Source: Parasponia andersonii (taxonomy: Eukaryota > Streptophyta > Magnoliopsida > Rosales > Cannabaceae). Taken from it: a stretch of DNA of 64,000 nucleotides. Positions 20,844 to 32,541 of the stretch are shown here, one piece after another. Location of the stretch: assembly GCA_002914805.1 (NCBI GenBank), contig JXTB01000095.1, positions 621,207 to 685,206 of the forward strand, given 5' to 3'. Under the pieces are notes generated by a model. It was not told where the DNA came from, made no database searches, and worked only from the letters and a program-made list of their open reading frames with translations. The position numbers were made by a program, and so were the translations under genes. Numbering within the stretch: the stretch's first letter is position 1; each line of letters opens with the position of its first letter.

Positions 20844-22625
20844 CTAATGAATGTGGGGGTGTCTTGCCAAAGTGGCCAATCCTACAACTAAAAGTGTGAA
20901 AATAAATCCGAAAACTATTGATTTCTTTTTCATTGGCTATGCATAAAATAGTAGTGCCTATTAGTTTCTTATGCATGAGTTATAAATCCTAGACATACAA
21001 AAAAACACAATAATGAAGTCTAGAATTGCATCATTCTTTGAACATGTAATTCCATATAGATCCAAAGACTTGTATAGTTCTTCTAAATGAACATATGAGA
21101 TTGGAATGAAATCAATCAGGACCATGAACATAAGGAAAAAGTTGAGAATGAGCCTCAAATTGGCCAAAGAGTTAGGACCAAAAAACCTTTTGATCCAAAT
21201 TTTCTAACCTATTTACTAGAAATTGAACCTCAAACTTTCAAAGAAGCTATAAGCTATTCAGAAGGCCTTTTATGGACAAAGGCTATTCAAAGAAAAATTA
21301 ACTTCATATTACAAAATTATACATAAAAACAAGTAGATCTCTCTCCGGGCTGTAAATCTCTAGGGTCCAAATAAATTTTCAAGAGGAAAATGAAAAGTAG
21401 ATAGATCAATTGATAAGTATAAAACTGGCTTATAATTAAAGATTACAAACAACGAGAAGGTCTTGACTATTTGGATATTTATTCTCTAGTGACAAGAATA
21501 ATATCTATTAGAAACGTACTTATAATTTTAGCTTTGTGCAATCTTAAGATACATCAAATGGATATGAAAATATCTTTCTTAAATAGAGATTTAGATTAAA
21601 AAAAAACTATATGAAATGACCTAAGAGTTTTTCTGCACTTGAATATAAAAAAAAAAAGTTTGGTGAAGTTTTATATGAATTAAGGCAGGCACCAAAACAA
21701 TGGCATGAGAAATTTGATAGTGCAATGATGTCAAATGGATTTAAAATCAGTAAATGTGACAAATGTGTCTATATAAAGAACAAAAATATTAGCTTTGCCA
21801 TTTTGTATCTTTATATTGATGGTATGCTCATGGTTAGTAGTGATGATAAGAAGATCAAATCTACCAAAAAGATAATAAATTCTATATTTGATATGAAGGA
21901 CATAGGTTTAGATGATATAATATTAGGAATTAAGACCTCAACAACATATGATGGACTTATTTCAAAATCAGTCATACTATATAGACAGGATTCTCGATGA
22001 GTCATGCAAGACCAAACATAACTTATGCAGTTAGTAAACTGAGTAGATACAAAGTAATCTAGGAGCCGATCACTAGAAAAGGATAGTAAAAGTACTAAGT
22101 ACTTAAGATACACTTGTAGCTATGGGCTACACTATATTAGATATCTAGTTGTCCTAGAGGGTTACAGCGATGCTAACTAGATATCTTGTATGAAAGACTC
22201 AAAATTTACTAGTGGTATGTATTCATACTAGTAGGTGTAACTGTATTATGGAAATTCTCAAAATAAATGTGTATAGGCTAGTCCACAATGGAATTCGAAT
22301 TCATTATTTTGGACTAGTGTAGTGAAGAGGTAGAATGACTATTCTTAGAGGATATTCTAATATGGTCAAAGCATATACCAGCAATTTGCATCCATTATGA
22401 TAGTCAATCTATAATTAAAATGGCTCAGAGTAAGATATAAAATGGTAAGTCTAGCTAACATATATGTCGTAGACATAATATTATTAAATAACTACTCTCA
22501 AATAGAGTTGTCTCTATTGACTACGTGAAGTCAAAAGATAATATTATAGATTTGCTAATCAAATGATTAAACAAAAAGTTAGTTGATAAATCATCAAGGG
22601 GAATGGAACCAAAGCCAATGAAATA
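20844..22625 (+). pseudogene. pol: Ty1/copia pol remnant: integrase end, RT, RNase H (+)
   Basis: Plus-strand copia pol in pieces. It starts with the integrase tail (WGCLAKVANPTTKSVKINPK, then TIDFFFIGYA and a stop). RT follows: QTFKEA at about 21230, HQMDMKISFLN at about 21555-21585, and EVLYELRQAPKQWHEKFDSA just before 21725. 21725-22000 is open and holds the active-site region as LYLYIDGMLMV, where the expected YVDD has become YIDG; the second catalytic Asp is lost. The RNase H part continues to about 22620 (EGYSDAN*ISCMKDSKFTSG and RRHNIIK). Stops and frameshifts are frequent. It is clearly inactive. Confidence 0.85.
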
Positions 22626-23186
22626 ATAAGTTAATACAATGAAAACCCAACTTAGTTGGCTGGAGATCCCAAGATCTAGATTCAAAGGGACAGCTTAATT
22701 GTAAAGCCTTAATTAGATCAATGTGACGATTACCCTTCTATCTATTCTTATGATGAAATAATGATGCCCATGAGGTAAAGAATAAGTTATGGTTTTAATG
22801 ATTCTCATACATTAGAAATCTGAGCAGAGTAATGCGAGTTACTACTAATTAAGAAATCATCTATGTGAGAGAGAAGAGTGGTTATTTCGAAAGAAAATTT
22901 TATAGGTCTCAATTACTTAAAAACTATCACAAAGCAAGGCATATGTTCATGGGTAAAATGAACATAAAAGTAAGAGCTAAATTATGTTAGGAAAAAAATC
23001 TATATGAGGTATGTTATCATTTATATGAATGGCAGAACAGTTAAAAAATAACTTGTCTATTGATTAGCTAGTAAACTAAATATACTTTCATGAGAGAAGA
23101 TTCAAAGGTGATTTACCTATTTATCCTATGCAAGTTTGGACAGTTGAACTCTATCACTAAGTCAAAAGTATCTTTTTGTTGGGGAT
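22626..23186 (+). other. 3' untranslated region of the plus-strand copia
   Basis: No ORF. It ends with TTTTTGTTGGGGAT, a weak polypurine tract, just before TGTTAGAAAAATG at 23187. Position and sequence fit the 3' untranslated region of the pol remnant upstream. Confidence 0.6.
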
Positions 23187-23718
23187 TGTTAGAAAAATGA
23201 ATCTACCAAATATACTTTGGGGTTAAAATTGGATGAAACTGCCAATTTATTTTTGATTTATGAAATCAACTATTGTATCCTAAGAGAAGAATGCCTAACA
23301 ACCTTAGATACCAATTGAGAGAGTACGAATCTATTTTCAAGAGATTGTGCGATTTGAATGTTCTATTATTTCGGTATTAATATTATTATTTTGTTCATTC
23401 TATTGAAATTTCAATATTTTATTTGCTTTTTTACATGTTATATGCATATTTTGACTAACATGTATAAAATTGTTTACTAATGGCATCACCATGTTTTGTG
23501 AATTAAGTAGAAATGATACATGGATTTGTAAACCGCTTATAAAGCTAACTGTGTACGATTTGATAAAACCAACAAAGCTGAGTAATCTTAAATTCTTTCG
23601 CATATAGTTGTGCTTATCCTTTTTCTCCTTTCCTCTTTTAGGTAGTGTCTAATATGACTTAGACAACGAAAGATAGTGTTAGCTATTCTAGAAAGTGGAG
23701 TGATTGGTAGACTCTTTT
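23187..23718 (+). repeat. 3' LTR of the plus-strand copia, left part
   Basis: Starts TGTTAGAAAAATG after a purine-rich tract. The TRIM at 23719 interrupts it, and 24123 onward may be its continuation; I could not fix the right end. Around 23639-23680 it shares a ~40-bp word with 34301-34345. Confidence 0.5.
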
Positions 23719-24122
23719 TATAACACTCCAAGTCCTACATCAGGTATATTTTAAGCTAATCATGGGTAATTAAGTAGTGGTCCGTGAACTTAAAAGTACT
23801 TTTAAACTAGCATTTTTTGCGTGAGGCTCAGTGATATTACATTTGGTATAAGAGCTGACCTAGTTCAGACTTGTATAAGTCTTGGAAGACTGCCACAGAC
23901 TAGAATCCTGGTGAATGTGGACCCTTCCCATAAGGGTTATATGTGGGCTATTGAATGTGGACCTCTTAGGGAGGACCCTAAGCCTTTAACGGGGAGAGAT
24001 TATAACACCTGAAATCCCACATCGAGTATGTTCTGGGAAGATCACAAGTATTTAAATGGTGGTTCATGAACCCAAAAATATCTTCAAACTAACACTTTTG
24101 GACGAGACCAAGTGATGTTATA
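23719..24122 (+). mobile_element. TRIM (miniature LTR retrotransposon), about 404 bp
   Basis: Two direct ~122-bp LTRs (23719-23841, 24001-24122), each starting TATAACAC, with CAAACTA and AGTGATRTTA words near their ends. They enclose ~160 bp with a primer site TTGGTATAAGAGC (23843-23855) directly after LTR 1 and a polypurine tract ACGGGGAGAGA (about 23989-23999) directly before LTR 2. No coding capacity. Flanks CTTTT/TTTTT may be the target duplication. This is the canonical TRIM layout; the family name is not determined. Confidence 0.85.
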
Positions 24123-25179
24123 TTTTTAGAGTACATGGTAGTACATGATCTATGTTTGGTTTTATTGTGTTATCCTGCATGTTAAGCATTATTTTGGACT
24201 TGTTTAAGTATTTGGGTTCATTTAGATATTAAAGATTGTATAGCTGATTATTTATAGTGGATTGTAAAGTATGAATATATTGAATGATGTATTAGAATTT
24301 ATATATTTTGAACTCTTTACAGATCATCTATGTTTAACCAGGTCATCACAATTCTGTAGAACTTCAATATTTAGTTTCTTGATTTAGACTTGTGAATATT
24401 TGTGAAAACTAATTTGAGGATGAATGATCTCTTCTTCACTCTTTTATGATTTTAATTACTAAAATAGTTTTCCTTTTCAAATATGAATTATATTCTCTAT
24501 AGGTTGAATTGGAGATCATTGCCTCCGATTTTGTTACTACCCTTACTTCAGGAGAGAGAGTAGCCAGAGAGAAATTAAAAAGAGAGAAAGTGAGAATGAG
24601 AAATTGACGAAAAACTAAAGAGAGAAATTGATGGAAAAAAAAAATGGGCAAAGAGAGCGTAGATTTACCAAACACATTTGTGTTGATAATTTTTCACTTT
24701 TAAAAAAAACGAAAAACAATTGTTATAAATTATTTTTAAAACAAAAAATGGAAGTGAGTTTGCCATATACTTCTTTATTTTTAAGAAATGAAAATCAAAA
24801 CAAGAAAAACTATAGGTTTTTTTTTTTGAAAAAAAAAGGTTTGTTATCAAACATAGATCTTAGTAATACCAATTTCCCAAAATGATAATTATTAATCAAA
24901 TTATCTTCAATTTGGACTTGTGGACGACAATAAAGAATGCTAACACTTATCAAATAAAAATACTTAACAAAAATATCAAGTCCGGCTAGGCTGCTTTATA
25001 ATTACCAAGTGTAGCTATAAAGTTGTCACGTCCAGTACAAAAATTAATTGGTCCTTACTAGTTTTACTTTGAATATTGATTGATGCAAAACTAAAATCAA
25101 GTCGTCAAATTATGTCAAAGCCAGCGACATTCACATAATAACAAATGCAAAGAATTAACCAGTCACACACACACATGTC
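24123..25179. other. AT-rich sequence without a supported gene
   Basis: The left part may continue the copia 3' LTR. 24560-24850 is A-rich with homopolymer runs. ORFs here are composition artefacts. Confidence 0.4.
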
Positions 25180-25188
25180 TATATATAT

Positions 25189-25232
<44 letters not shown>
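25180..25232. repeat. (AT)n microsatellite
   Basis: About 53 bp of nearly pure AT with one TAATAA interruption. Shorter AT tracts lie near 34169-34190, 40271-40291, 42849-42866 and 46138-46159. Confidence 0.95.
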
Positions 25233-25235
<3 letters not shown>

Positions 25236-26460
25236 GTCTCTAATATTATTGCCACATCCATTGAACATTCACTTTTTTATTAGAAGGAAAAAATTGAACA
25301 AAGTGGTAACTTTGTTGTCATATATGTCTACTTGATATGTTCGTGATGACTAAAGTTTTTGTAGTGTTTTGGGTAAGTCTAAGAAGGTCGATATTCCTTT
25401 TAGAAAAGAGATCAATCAAGATAAAGTCGTAAATGGTGATGCCCTATCCTGCCCTCTTCTTTCAACAATGGCTGCTTTCTATGTCCTTTTGTTTCTAAAA
25501 GGAACATACCTAACTAACCCAAAGTGTCATTTCCCTTATTTTAAAAAGTAGTTTCCCCAAACATTATACCCAAAAAAAAAAATCTCGTTTTTTTTATAGT
25601 ACTTGTAATACTGCTTGATATTGTGCACAATCTTGCCTAGCTGTATTCATGTGTTTGTCAAATCCTTTGTAAAGTGATACATATATATTCTGTTAAAGAT
25701 CATGTCAATATTTTAACTTTATATGTTTTTTTTTCATTAAAAAAACATTAGGTATATATTTTATATTTATAAGAAGGTTATGTTTCCCTATAATTTAGGC
25801 AACTCATGCAATTCATATAATCAACCACCGCGCCGAAGATAATATTACTTGAAATAAAATTCATCGATAAATATATATCTTTTGATATATCGCATAAGTT
25901 ATATACGTGACATATCCAATATATATGCAGGCAGACTAAAATACGCGACAAGAACGGTGTAATTAGACTATATATCGTTCAACCAACATGTATATTAAAG
26001 AGTAATAGGAAAGATATATGAGATAATGATTTTAAAATAAATATTTACTAAAATATGGAAAAGTAAGAAATAAATAGGGTCCACACAATTTTAGAAAAAA
26101 AATATGGGTATAGTTCCTCTATCATAACTAAGGAATGTGATTACCCATAGATATTCATTTTATCTTTTTAATTATTAAAATTATAAAATATAATTTTATC
26201 AAAAAAAGTTTATTTATTTTAAAATGTACGTACATTTAAAAAGATAGTTTAGTAAATATAATACATTTTTTTACTTTTTCTAGGTTAAGTAAATAAAAGA
26301 ATAGTATTTTAATGAATATGATTTCATTTTTTATCAGTTTTAAGTAAACAATATAATACAAATAATGATTCTCATATTATTTTATTTTATTCACATTCAT
26401 TTCCCTTTTTATTTATTCCGATTATGATTACAGCAATGTAAACATGTCATTAAGCTCTTA
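25233..26460. other. AT-rich intergenic DNA
   Basis: I see no ORF, terminal repeat or recognisable element. A short frame at 25369-25551 has no recognisable similarity. Confidence 0.4.
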
Positions 26461-27147
26461 GGCTTCGATTGATATACAAGACAGAATAGGATCAGATTAG
26501 AATAGTTTAAATAGATAAATTTGATTGGATAAGATAGAATTATAGTTCAATCTTATCTCATGTTTAGTGTGCTACTTCTTATTAGGATAGGATTAGCACG
26601 TGTTTGGTAGTTTGAACTAAACAACAAATTTTGGGGTTTGATTATTTAAAAAAATATCACTTTTAAAATCAATTTAGAAACAATATCATTTTAAAAACTT
26701 ATTTATAAAAATAACACTTTTAAAAACTATTTGGAAAAATATCTCTTTTCAAAAAAGATTTTGAAAACACGACTTTTAAAATTAATTTTTGGAAAAATAT
26801 CATTTTTTGTAAAATTATTTTCAAAAATACTACTAAAAACATGTTGAAAAATACTATTTCTGGTTTTACCACTTTTACAAGTTAATTTAAAAAATACCAC
26901 TTTTAAAGTTTAATTTTGAAAGTACTATTTTTTACTACTTCAAAAATTATTTATTATTTTTAATCGAATTTATAATCCCTCACAATCTTAAATTCTCAAG
27001 AGGATAGGATTATCCCTTTCTATGGGTATTATTTTTTAAGTGGATTATTTTAATCCAATGTAATCTATTTCATATACATACATCAAATTTGAGATTAATT
27101 TAATCCAAATTATTCTTTATCTTTATCGTGCATTTCAAAACGTGGCC
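26461..27147. mobile_element. Tourist-like (PIF/Harbinger) MITE, about 687 bp
   Basis: Ends are imperfect inverted repeats (GGCTTCGATTGATATACA against GGCCACGTTTTGAAATGCA read from the right end) and are flanked on both sides by TTA (26458-26460, 27148-27150), the PIF/Harbinger target duplication. No transposase. The interior (26640-26960) is a degenerate tandem array of ~35-45 bp units around ATACCACTTTTAAA. The right arm repeats TAATCC words also found in the left arm in inverse form. Confidence 0.6.
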
Positions 27148-28399
27148 TTAATGAATTGGTTGGCCACCCAGCAATGGGTTTGTCACAATTCCAGTATTCA
27201 TAAAATTAAAATATTCCAATTAATTTCACCAATAGTGACTATCACTGCATATTTTTCAACTAGTCCAACAATATACATGGCCGCGTAAAAGTGTGTTACT
27301 CCAATTGTGTAACAATTTGTGGTCCCATAGTGAAACATTTGAATTGTATAATTGATTAAAAACCAAGTGTGAAATGAAGGGTAATCATATTTTCGTCCAT
27401 ATAAATAATGAAAGCTTAATACGTACACTCTATCAAATAGAAATTACAAATAAGGTTTTATTTGCCTTGGTGTAACACACAGTTTCTCCTTGAAAAGGTT
27501 GTTTAAGGCGTTGTGATAATAAGTTATATTTCACAGTATGGAAATTAATTACATATATACGAACTAAAACATTAGCAAAACATGGGTAAACAAAAAGAAA
27601 GTAGTAATGCTAGAAACACAGTTTTTTACACGAAAAACTTCAACCATGGCATGATTTTAACCACAAGCTTATCCCACAGTGGGACACAATTTGAAGTTCT
27701 GTGGACAAATTTTAAAGTAAATTATGAGTATCCTTGGCTAGCATTACTCAGAAGAAAATATCAAATACAGAATTGGGTTGGTGAGACGAATTGTTCAATT
27801 ATTCAACCGATGGCGATAAAAGTAATTAATGAAATGGGTCTAACTATACGTACTATGCACAAGGGAGATGTAAGTGGTATAAATGGCGCTAAACCAACAC
27901 ATTGGTACTTCCTCAAGCGTATGAAAATGACACAACCTTATTATTATTAGCCGAAGGTGATGTTTGGTCGAGGTGAAAGGGAGAGAATAGAAATAAGAGA
28001 TGAGAACATGTGCAAGAGTATCGCTATTCGTTAAATAAAAGAGTTTAAAGTAAGTGGAAAGAAATAGGGGTGGGCCTATCAAATTCTAGTCCTCTCAAAT
28101 TGAAGAGGAAATGAAATGGAAGAAACAAACTTCTTTTTTTTTTTTTTTTCTTTACTTAAGTAAACTATTCTCATAGAATTTTTTAAAAAAAAATATTACT
28201 TTATGGACATTATTAACAATTGTCTAAATATACTAGTTTTCTTTCAAATATAACATAGAAAAAGAAACCATTTTTTCCTCCGTATTTACAAAATAATGTA
28301 GCTCTCAAAATTGGATCATAAATTTATTTATTAGAAAGTGTTGTTGTGAATTTTGGAAAGACAAAAAAGTGATCAGTAGTGTCATCACGTGAGAAGGGT
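27148..28399. other. AT-rich intergenic DNA with one unrecognised ORF
   Basis: A 122-codon plus-strand frame at 27582-27950 (starts MGKQKESSNARN) is open, but I recognise no domain and its composition is like the surroundings. It may be chance. Otherwise nothing stands out. Confidence 0.3.
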
Positions 28400-29760
28400 T
28401 ATGACCATGTGCCTTTAAGAGCTGGCCATCTTAGGACCTGAAGAAGATACACATTTGCAACCAAAGGCCTGGGTCAAGGGCACTAAATATATATGATTGT
28501 TAATGCTTATTATCTTTATTACTGTCTATATCCAATGTATTTGTCTAATCATGTACACCAAATCAGATCGGACTTTTACTCACTACGTTATTTTATTTTA
28601 TTTATTTTTGCATATAGTAATTTGTTTCTCTACTTATCTAGATGTCAATTGTTATTTTATTCTTTTGTGTATCTAAGGCTTGGAAATGTCTATAATTCTA
28701 TTTCGCTTTGGAATATATATATATATCAATAATGTCTTCACAATATTCCGTACTTGCCTCAAGTTTTAGAATCTAAGAGGATCACGGGTAGAACGGAGAG
28801 AGGAACTAGTCCAACTTCCAAGCTTTTGATATAATTCTTTTAGTTCGTTTACGTTGTTTTTTCTTTTTTTTTTTTTCTTTTTAAAAAACAATTTATTGCA
28901 CCATTGTTTTGCTATTACTATTTGTCTAATGATATTTATAGATGAATTTAATATTAGAAGGAAGATATCCATCCCAAATAATAGAAACTATCCTGAGCAC
29001 CTTAAATATATCCATCCCACACATTTTCGGGTTCTTTTTTTTTTTCTGGTGAGATTGAAAAAGAAAAAAGAAAACAGTAATAAAGAAGGAAAATTAAAAA
29101 GGCGTTGGGACCCACCTCAAGATCCTTTCAGATTCGTTACAGAAATCGTTAACAAAAAATTGATGAAGATCGAGGGTTTGTTTCACCGTACACGTGGAAC
29201 ACACGGGTCAAGCCGCACGTGTAACGGACGCCATCTGCGTTCGTGCAAAAAACAAAGCGAATAATATAAACAAAACAAAAGAAACAAAACGGCCTTCGAA
29301 AACAGACAAAACACAATTACAAAAGCTTTTGCTATGCATGAGAAGAGACCTCAGTCTCAGAGAGAGAGAGAGATAATAATAAAATAATATATCATTTATT
29401 CAAAAAAGTAAGTGAGACAATATATAATATAGATCATCATTATTACGTTACGAGGCCAAAAAGAAAGAGGGGCAAAAATAAGCTAAGCTGTTGAGACCGT
29501 TGTGTCCTCTCTTTCACGCGTGTGTCTGCGTATTTCATACGTAACGTACGTACTGTTCTGTAACGATTCTCTCTTCAAACTTCAAAACTTTTCTCTTTCT
29601 TTGCTAAGTAACGTACTCTGCCGGGGGTTATGTCCATGTTGGCTCTAATTTTGGCTTTTTGGAGAAGAGTTACTGCTTAGGCATAACATACTGTGCTGAC
29701 CAATTAGATTTTGACGACTGTTAGTCAATCGCGTCACAGTTTGAATTCATTATGGCCGGC
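28400..29760. other. TE-poor patch with promoter-like motifs
   Basis: Higher GC than its surroundings and no retroelement similarity that I can see. Contains two ACGTG-core motifs (ACACGTGG about 29190, GCACGTGT about 29213), a GAGA tract (29358-29372) and CT-rich leader-like sequence around 29500-29600 (CGCGTGTGTCTGCG, then ACGTACGTACTG). No convincing ORF follows. It could be an orphan promoter or gene relic. Confidence 0.3.
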
Positions 29761-30412
29761 TAATAAAATGCATTGAGGCGGCTACCTCAATTAGGGGCGT
29801 CGAATAGAAAATTCCCTAACCTGATTAATCCGGCCATTTAATATTTCACTAAGTTAGGTGCTCGTTTCACCACACAAATTCATTTGGTTGGGTTGGATAA
29901 ATAGAATAACACATCCAACCGATTGATGCTAACGTAAAAATATGTTGTTAAGTCTTAAGTTAGAATTTTAGCACTTTTTATGTTATGTACTCTTATGTGG
30001 CAAATAATTTAATACTTATATATACGCACGATAATTGCATTTGATCTTTATAGGATATGATCCTATATATATTGGCATATATGTATACTTACTGAATGCA
30101 TACTATTTATATTTAGTATTTTCTTTGAAGTAACACCGTTTTTTATTCATTTGTAAAACTAACAAAAATTTAAGATTTTAGAGCTTCTCTAAACAATTCT
30201 AGAAAAGGGTTATGGAGTACCACATGCGAATGATACCTTTCAAATCATTTACAAAATTTCACAAGTTATGGCCGATATTATAAGCGAATTCAGATAGCCT
30301 AGGTCTAAAGATCACAAAACGCACCACATGAACCACCTATAGAATGCCACTAGAGCACCTAGAGTTGTATCTACAAAAGGGATTCTGACATTCAGATAAA
30401 GAGAATTAGTAA
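29761..30412. other. AT-rich intergenic DNA
   Basis: No ORF or repeat structure supported. Forms the outer flank of the possible Helitron end. Confidence 0.35.
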
Positions 30413-30460
30413 AAACGCATTTCGTAGCCCGCGCTTTTGTTGCGGATTAAGTAGAGAATA
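30413..30460 (-). other. Candidate Helitron 3' terminus
   Basis: On the minus strand a short GC hairpin (CCGCAAC-AAAA-GCGCGGG) lies about 18 bp before CTAA, which is followed by T. Helitrons end in CTRR with a preceding hairpin and insert between A and T. It has the right orientation to end the Helitron whose helicase is at 40-53 kb, with later insertions between. The stem is short and imperfect. Confidence 0.35.
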
Positions 30461-32541
30461 TTGTGAATTGATATATCTATATATATATAATAGTATGAAT
30501 TATTGTATTGTATGCATGATTATATATAAAATATTTATTATATTATTTATAATAGGTAGCAATTTTTTATAATGATATGATACTTGTCTAAAATAAGATA
30601 AAATATCATTTAAAATATTACAAAATGTTTTTGTATTGAAATAAATTGATGATTTATGTTAGAGCTTTTGCTTCCCTTTCTTTTGTTGTTACTCTTCATT
30701 GTAATTGGGAAAAAAAAAACAAATTAGTATAAGAAAAAAAAGTGAATTAAATTTTTTTTCTTTTTGAAAAAAGAAAAATTATGAATTTTTTGTTGCTAAA
30801 GTATAAAGTATTTATTTTTAAGTATAAATAAATTAATTACTTGGTTAATTTTCACTTTTGATGCTTCTGTTGATGTTGTTTCTAATCTGAAATGTAAAAA
30901 AAATATATTATCAGTTAAATGACGGGTAATATATTCTTTATTTTATTAGATTATATATAAATTGGTAATAATTTTTTATCTTTTTGTAATTTTTTTGGGA
31001 TCAGGTGTTTTTGGATCCAGATGTATGGCTGGTATTACTTCTGTTTCTAGGATGGTCGGTGGTACAGAAGTGATAATGTGGTTGATTCTTCATCATCAAA
31101 TATTTTTTATACGATTGTGTCAATTAAAGCTCTTTTTGTTCTAAAATAAACTTGAAATATTTTTATTTATCCGCATAGTTATTCAATTATTGGTGATGAA
31201 ATTGTTAGATCGATGTAGCCTTCTTATATTATTAATATTAAACATGATTTTTTGATCAGAATTTAAGCAGCTTTTCCAGAAATTGTTATGATAGTGAATC
31301 TTGTGTCGTATTTGAAAAAACTTAATATGACGGTGAATCCTATGTCGTTTTTGATTTTGGTATTTAGTTTATACTCGTTGAAACAATAATATGATAAAAG
31401 AATTTAGCACAGAAAAAAAAAAGAAATAATTTAATTAATGAATAATGATGTGAATTATAATTTTTATTTTCTATGAGTGAATTTACTGAGAAAATGTTTA
31501 TTGGATTATATTTTATACCACAGAATTGGAATTGATGTGAGATGACTGCGTGTATAACACTACTATCCACTTCTACTTCTCAAACTTGTCTGGAATATTG
31601 ATGGCAAGAATTGTAGTACTACCCTTGATTGGTTTCAAATTTGAATATTATTACTTTTACTATAAATTTTATTTCTTGGTAGGAAAAAAAACTGATATTA
31701 GTATAAATCATAATATTTAATGATATTTTTATTAATATTATTATGTTTTTATTAATCTATTGTGTCAAGGGACCTAGTTGATTTAATTCTACAATTATTT
31801 TCCTATTCTGCAATTTTTATTGTTTTGGCAATTGTATTTCTCTTGGAACAGAAGCTGGCAGAAATTCGATGTACTCTGTTGTATATTGAAACCTAAATAA
31901 TAGATTAGTGAAGAAAAAGGAAAAAAATAATATTTAATAAAGATAAATAAGATATGATTTTTTTTATTTACTTTATAATTCAAGAAAGTATGAAAGGAAA
32001 CTATTACCTTGTTTTTAACGAACTAGTTTCTAATATGTCTATATTTATATAATATATTATTGCACATATACTTGCAACATATATATTTCCTATTTAATAT
32101 GAAAGTTTATGTCAGTTAATATATAATTCAAGTATAAAAATATTTTTATGCATATGTACAAAATGTAATTATTAATTACTTAGGTATTATTTTAGTGTCA
32201 TAGATGTTAAAATAGTTATAATTAGTTCGTCTATAGCTTTTAGGATATCTATATTAAATTTTTTTGTTGTTTCTCCCTATAGAGTGATTTGTAATCTTTT
32301 GCTCCTATAATTAAATAAAATAATGTTAGAGTATGAATAAAATAAAGAATAAAGGTTTTTTTATGTATGAATTTTACTAATAAATGAATTATTTACCTGA
32401 AGTTTTATATTATTAGTACCCATCTTGGTGTCATTTTTCTTTTGACAATTTTTTCTTTAAGTATTGTATCTTTGTCAACATTCCTTTAATATATGTTATA
32501 AATGGAAGGAAATTAATATCAAAAATTTAAATAATTATTAG
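30461..32541. other. AT-rich DNA, possibly Helitron 3' non-coding sequence
   Basis: Long poly-A and poly-T runs. No ORF above background. Confidence 0.35.

Noticed and set aside
27582-27950. 122-codon ORF as a host gene
   Set aside because: No recognisable motif, no neighbours or promoter signals; kept only as a note in the intergenic entry.
29194-29376. Short plus-strand ORF in the TE-poor patch
   Set aside because: Lys/Asn/Thr-rich with no domain, and it ends in the GAGA tract. Not enough for a gene.
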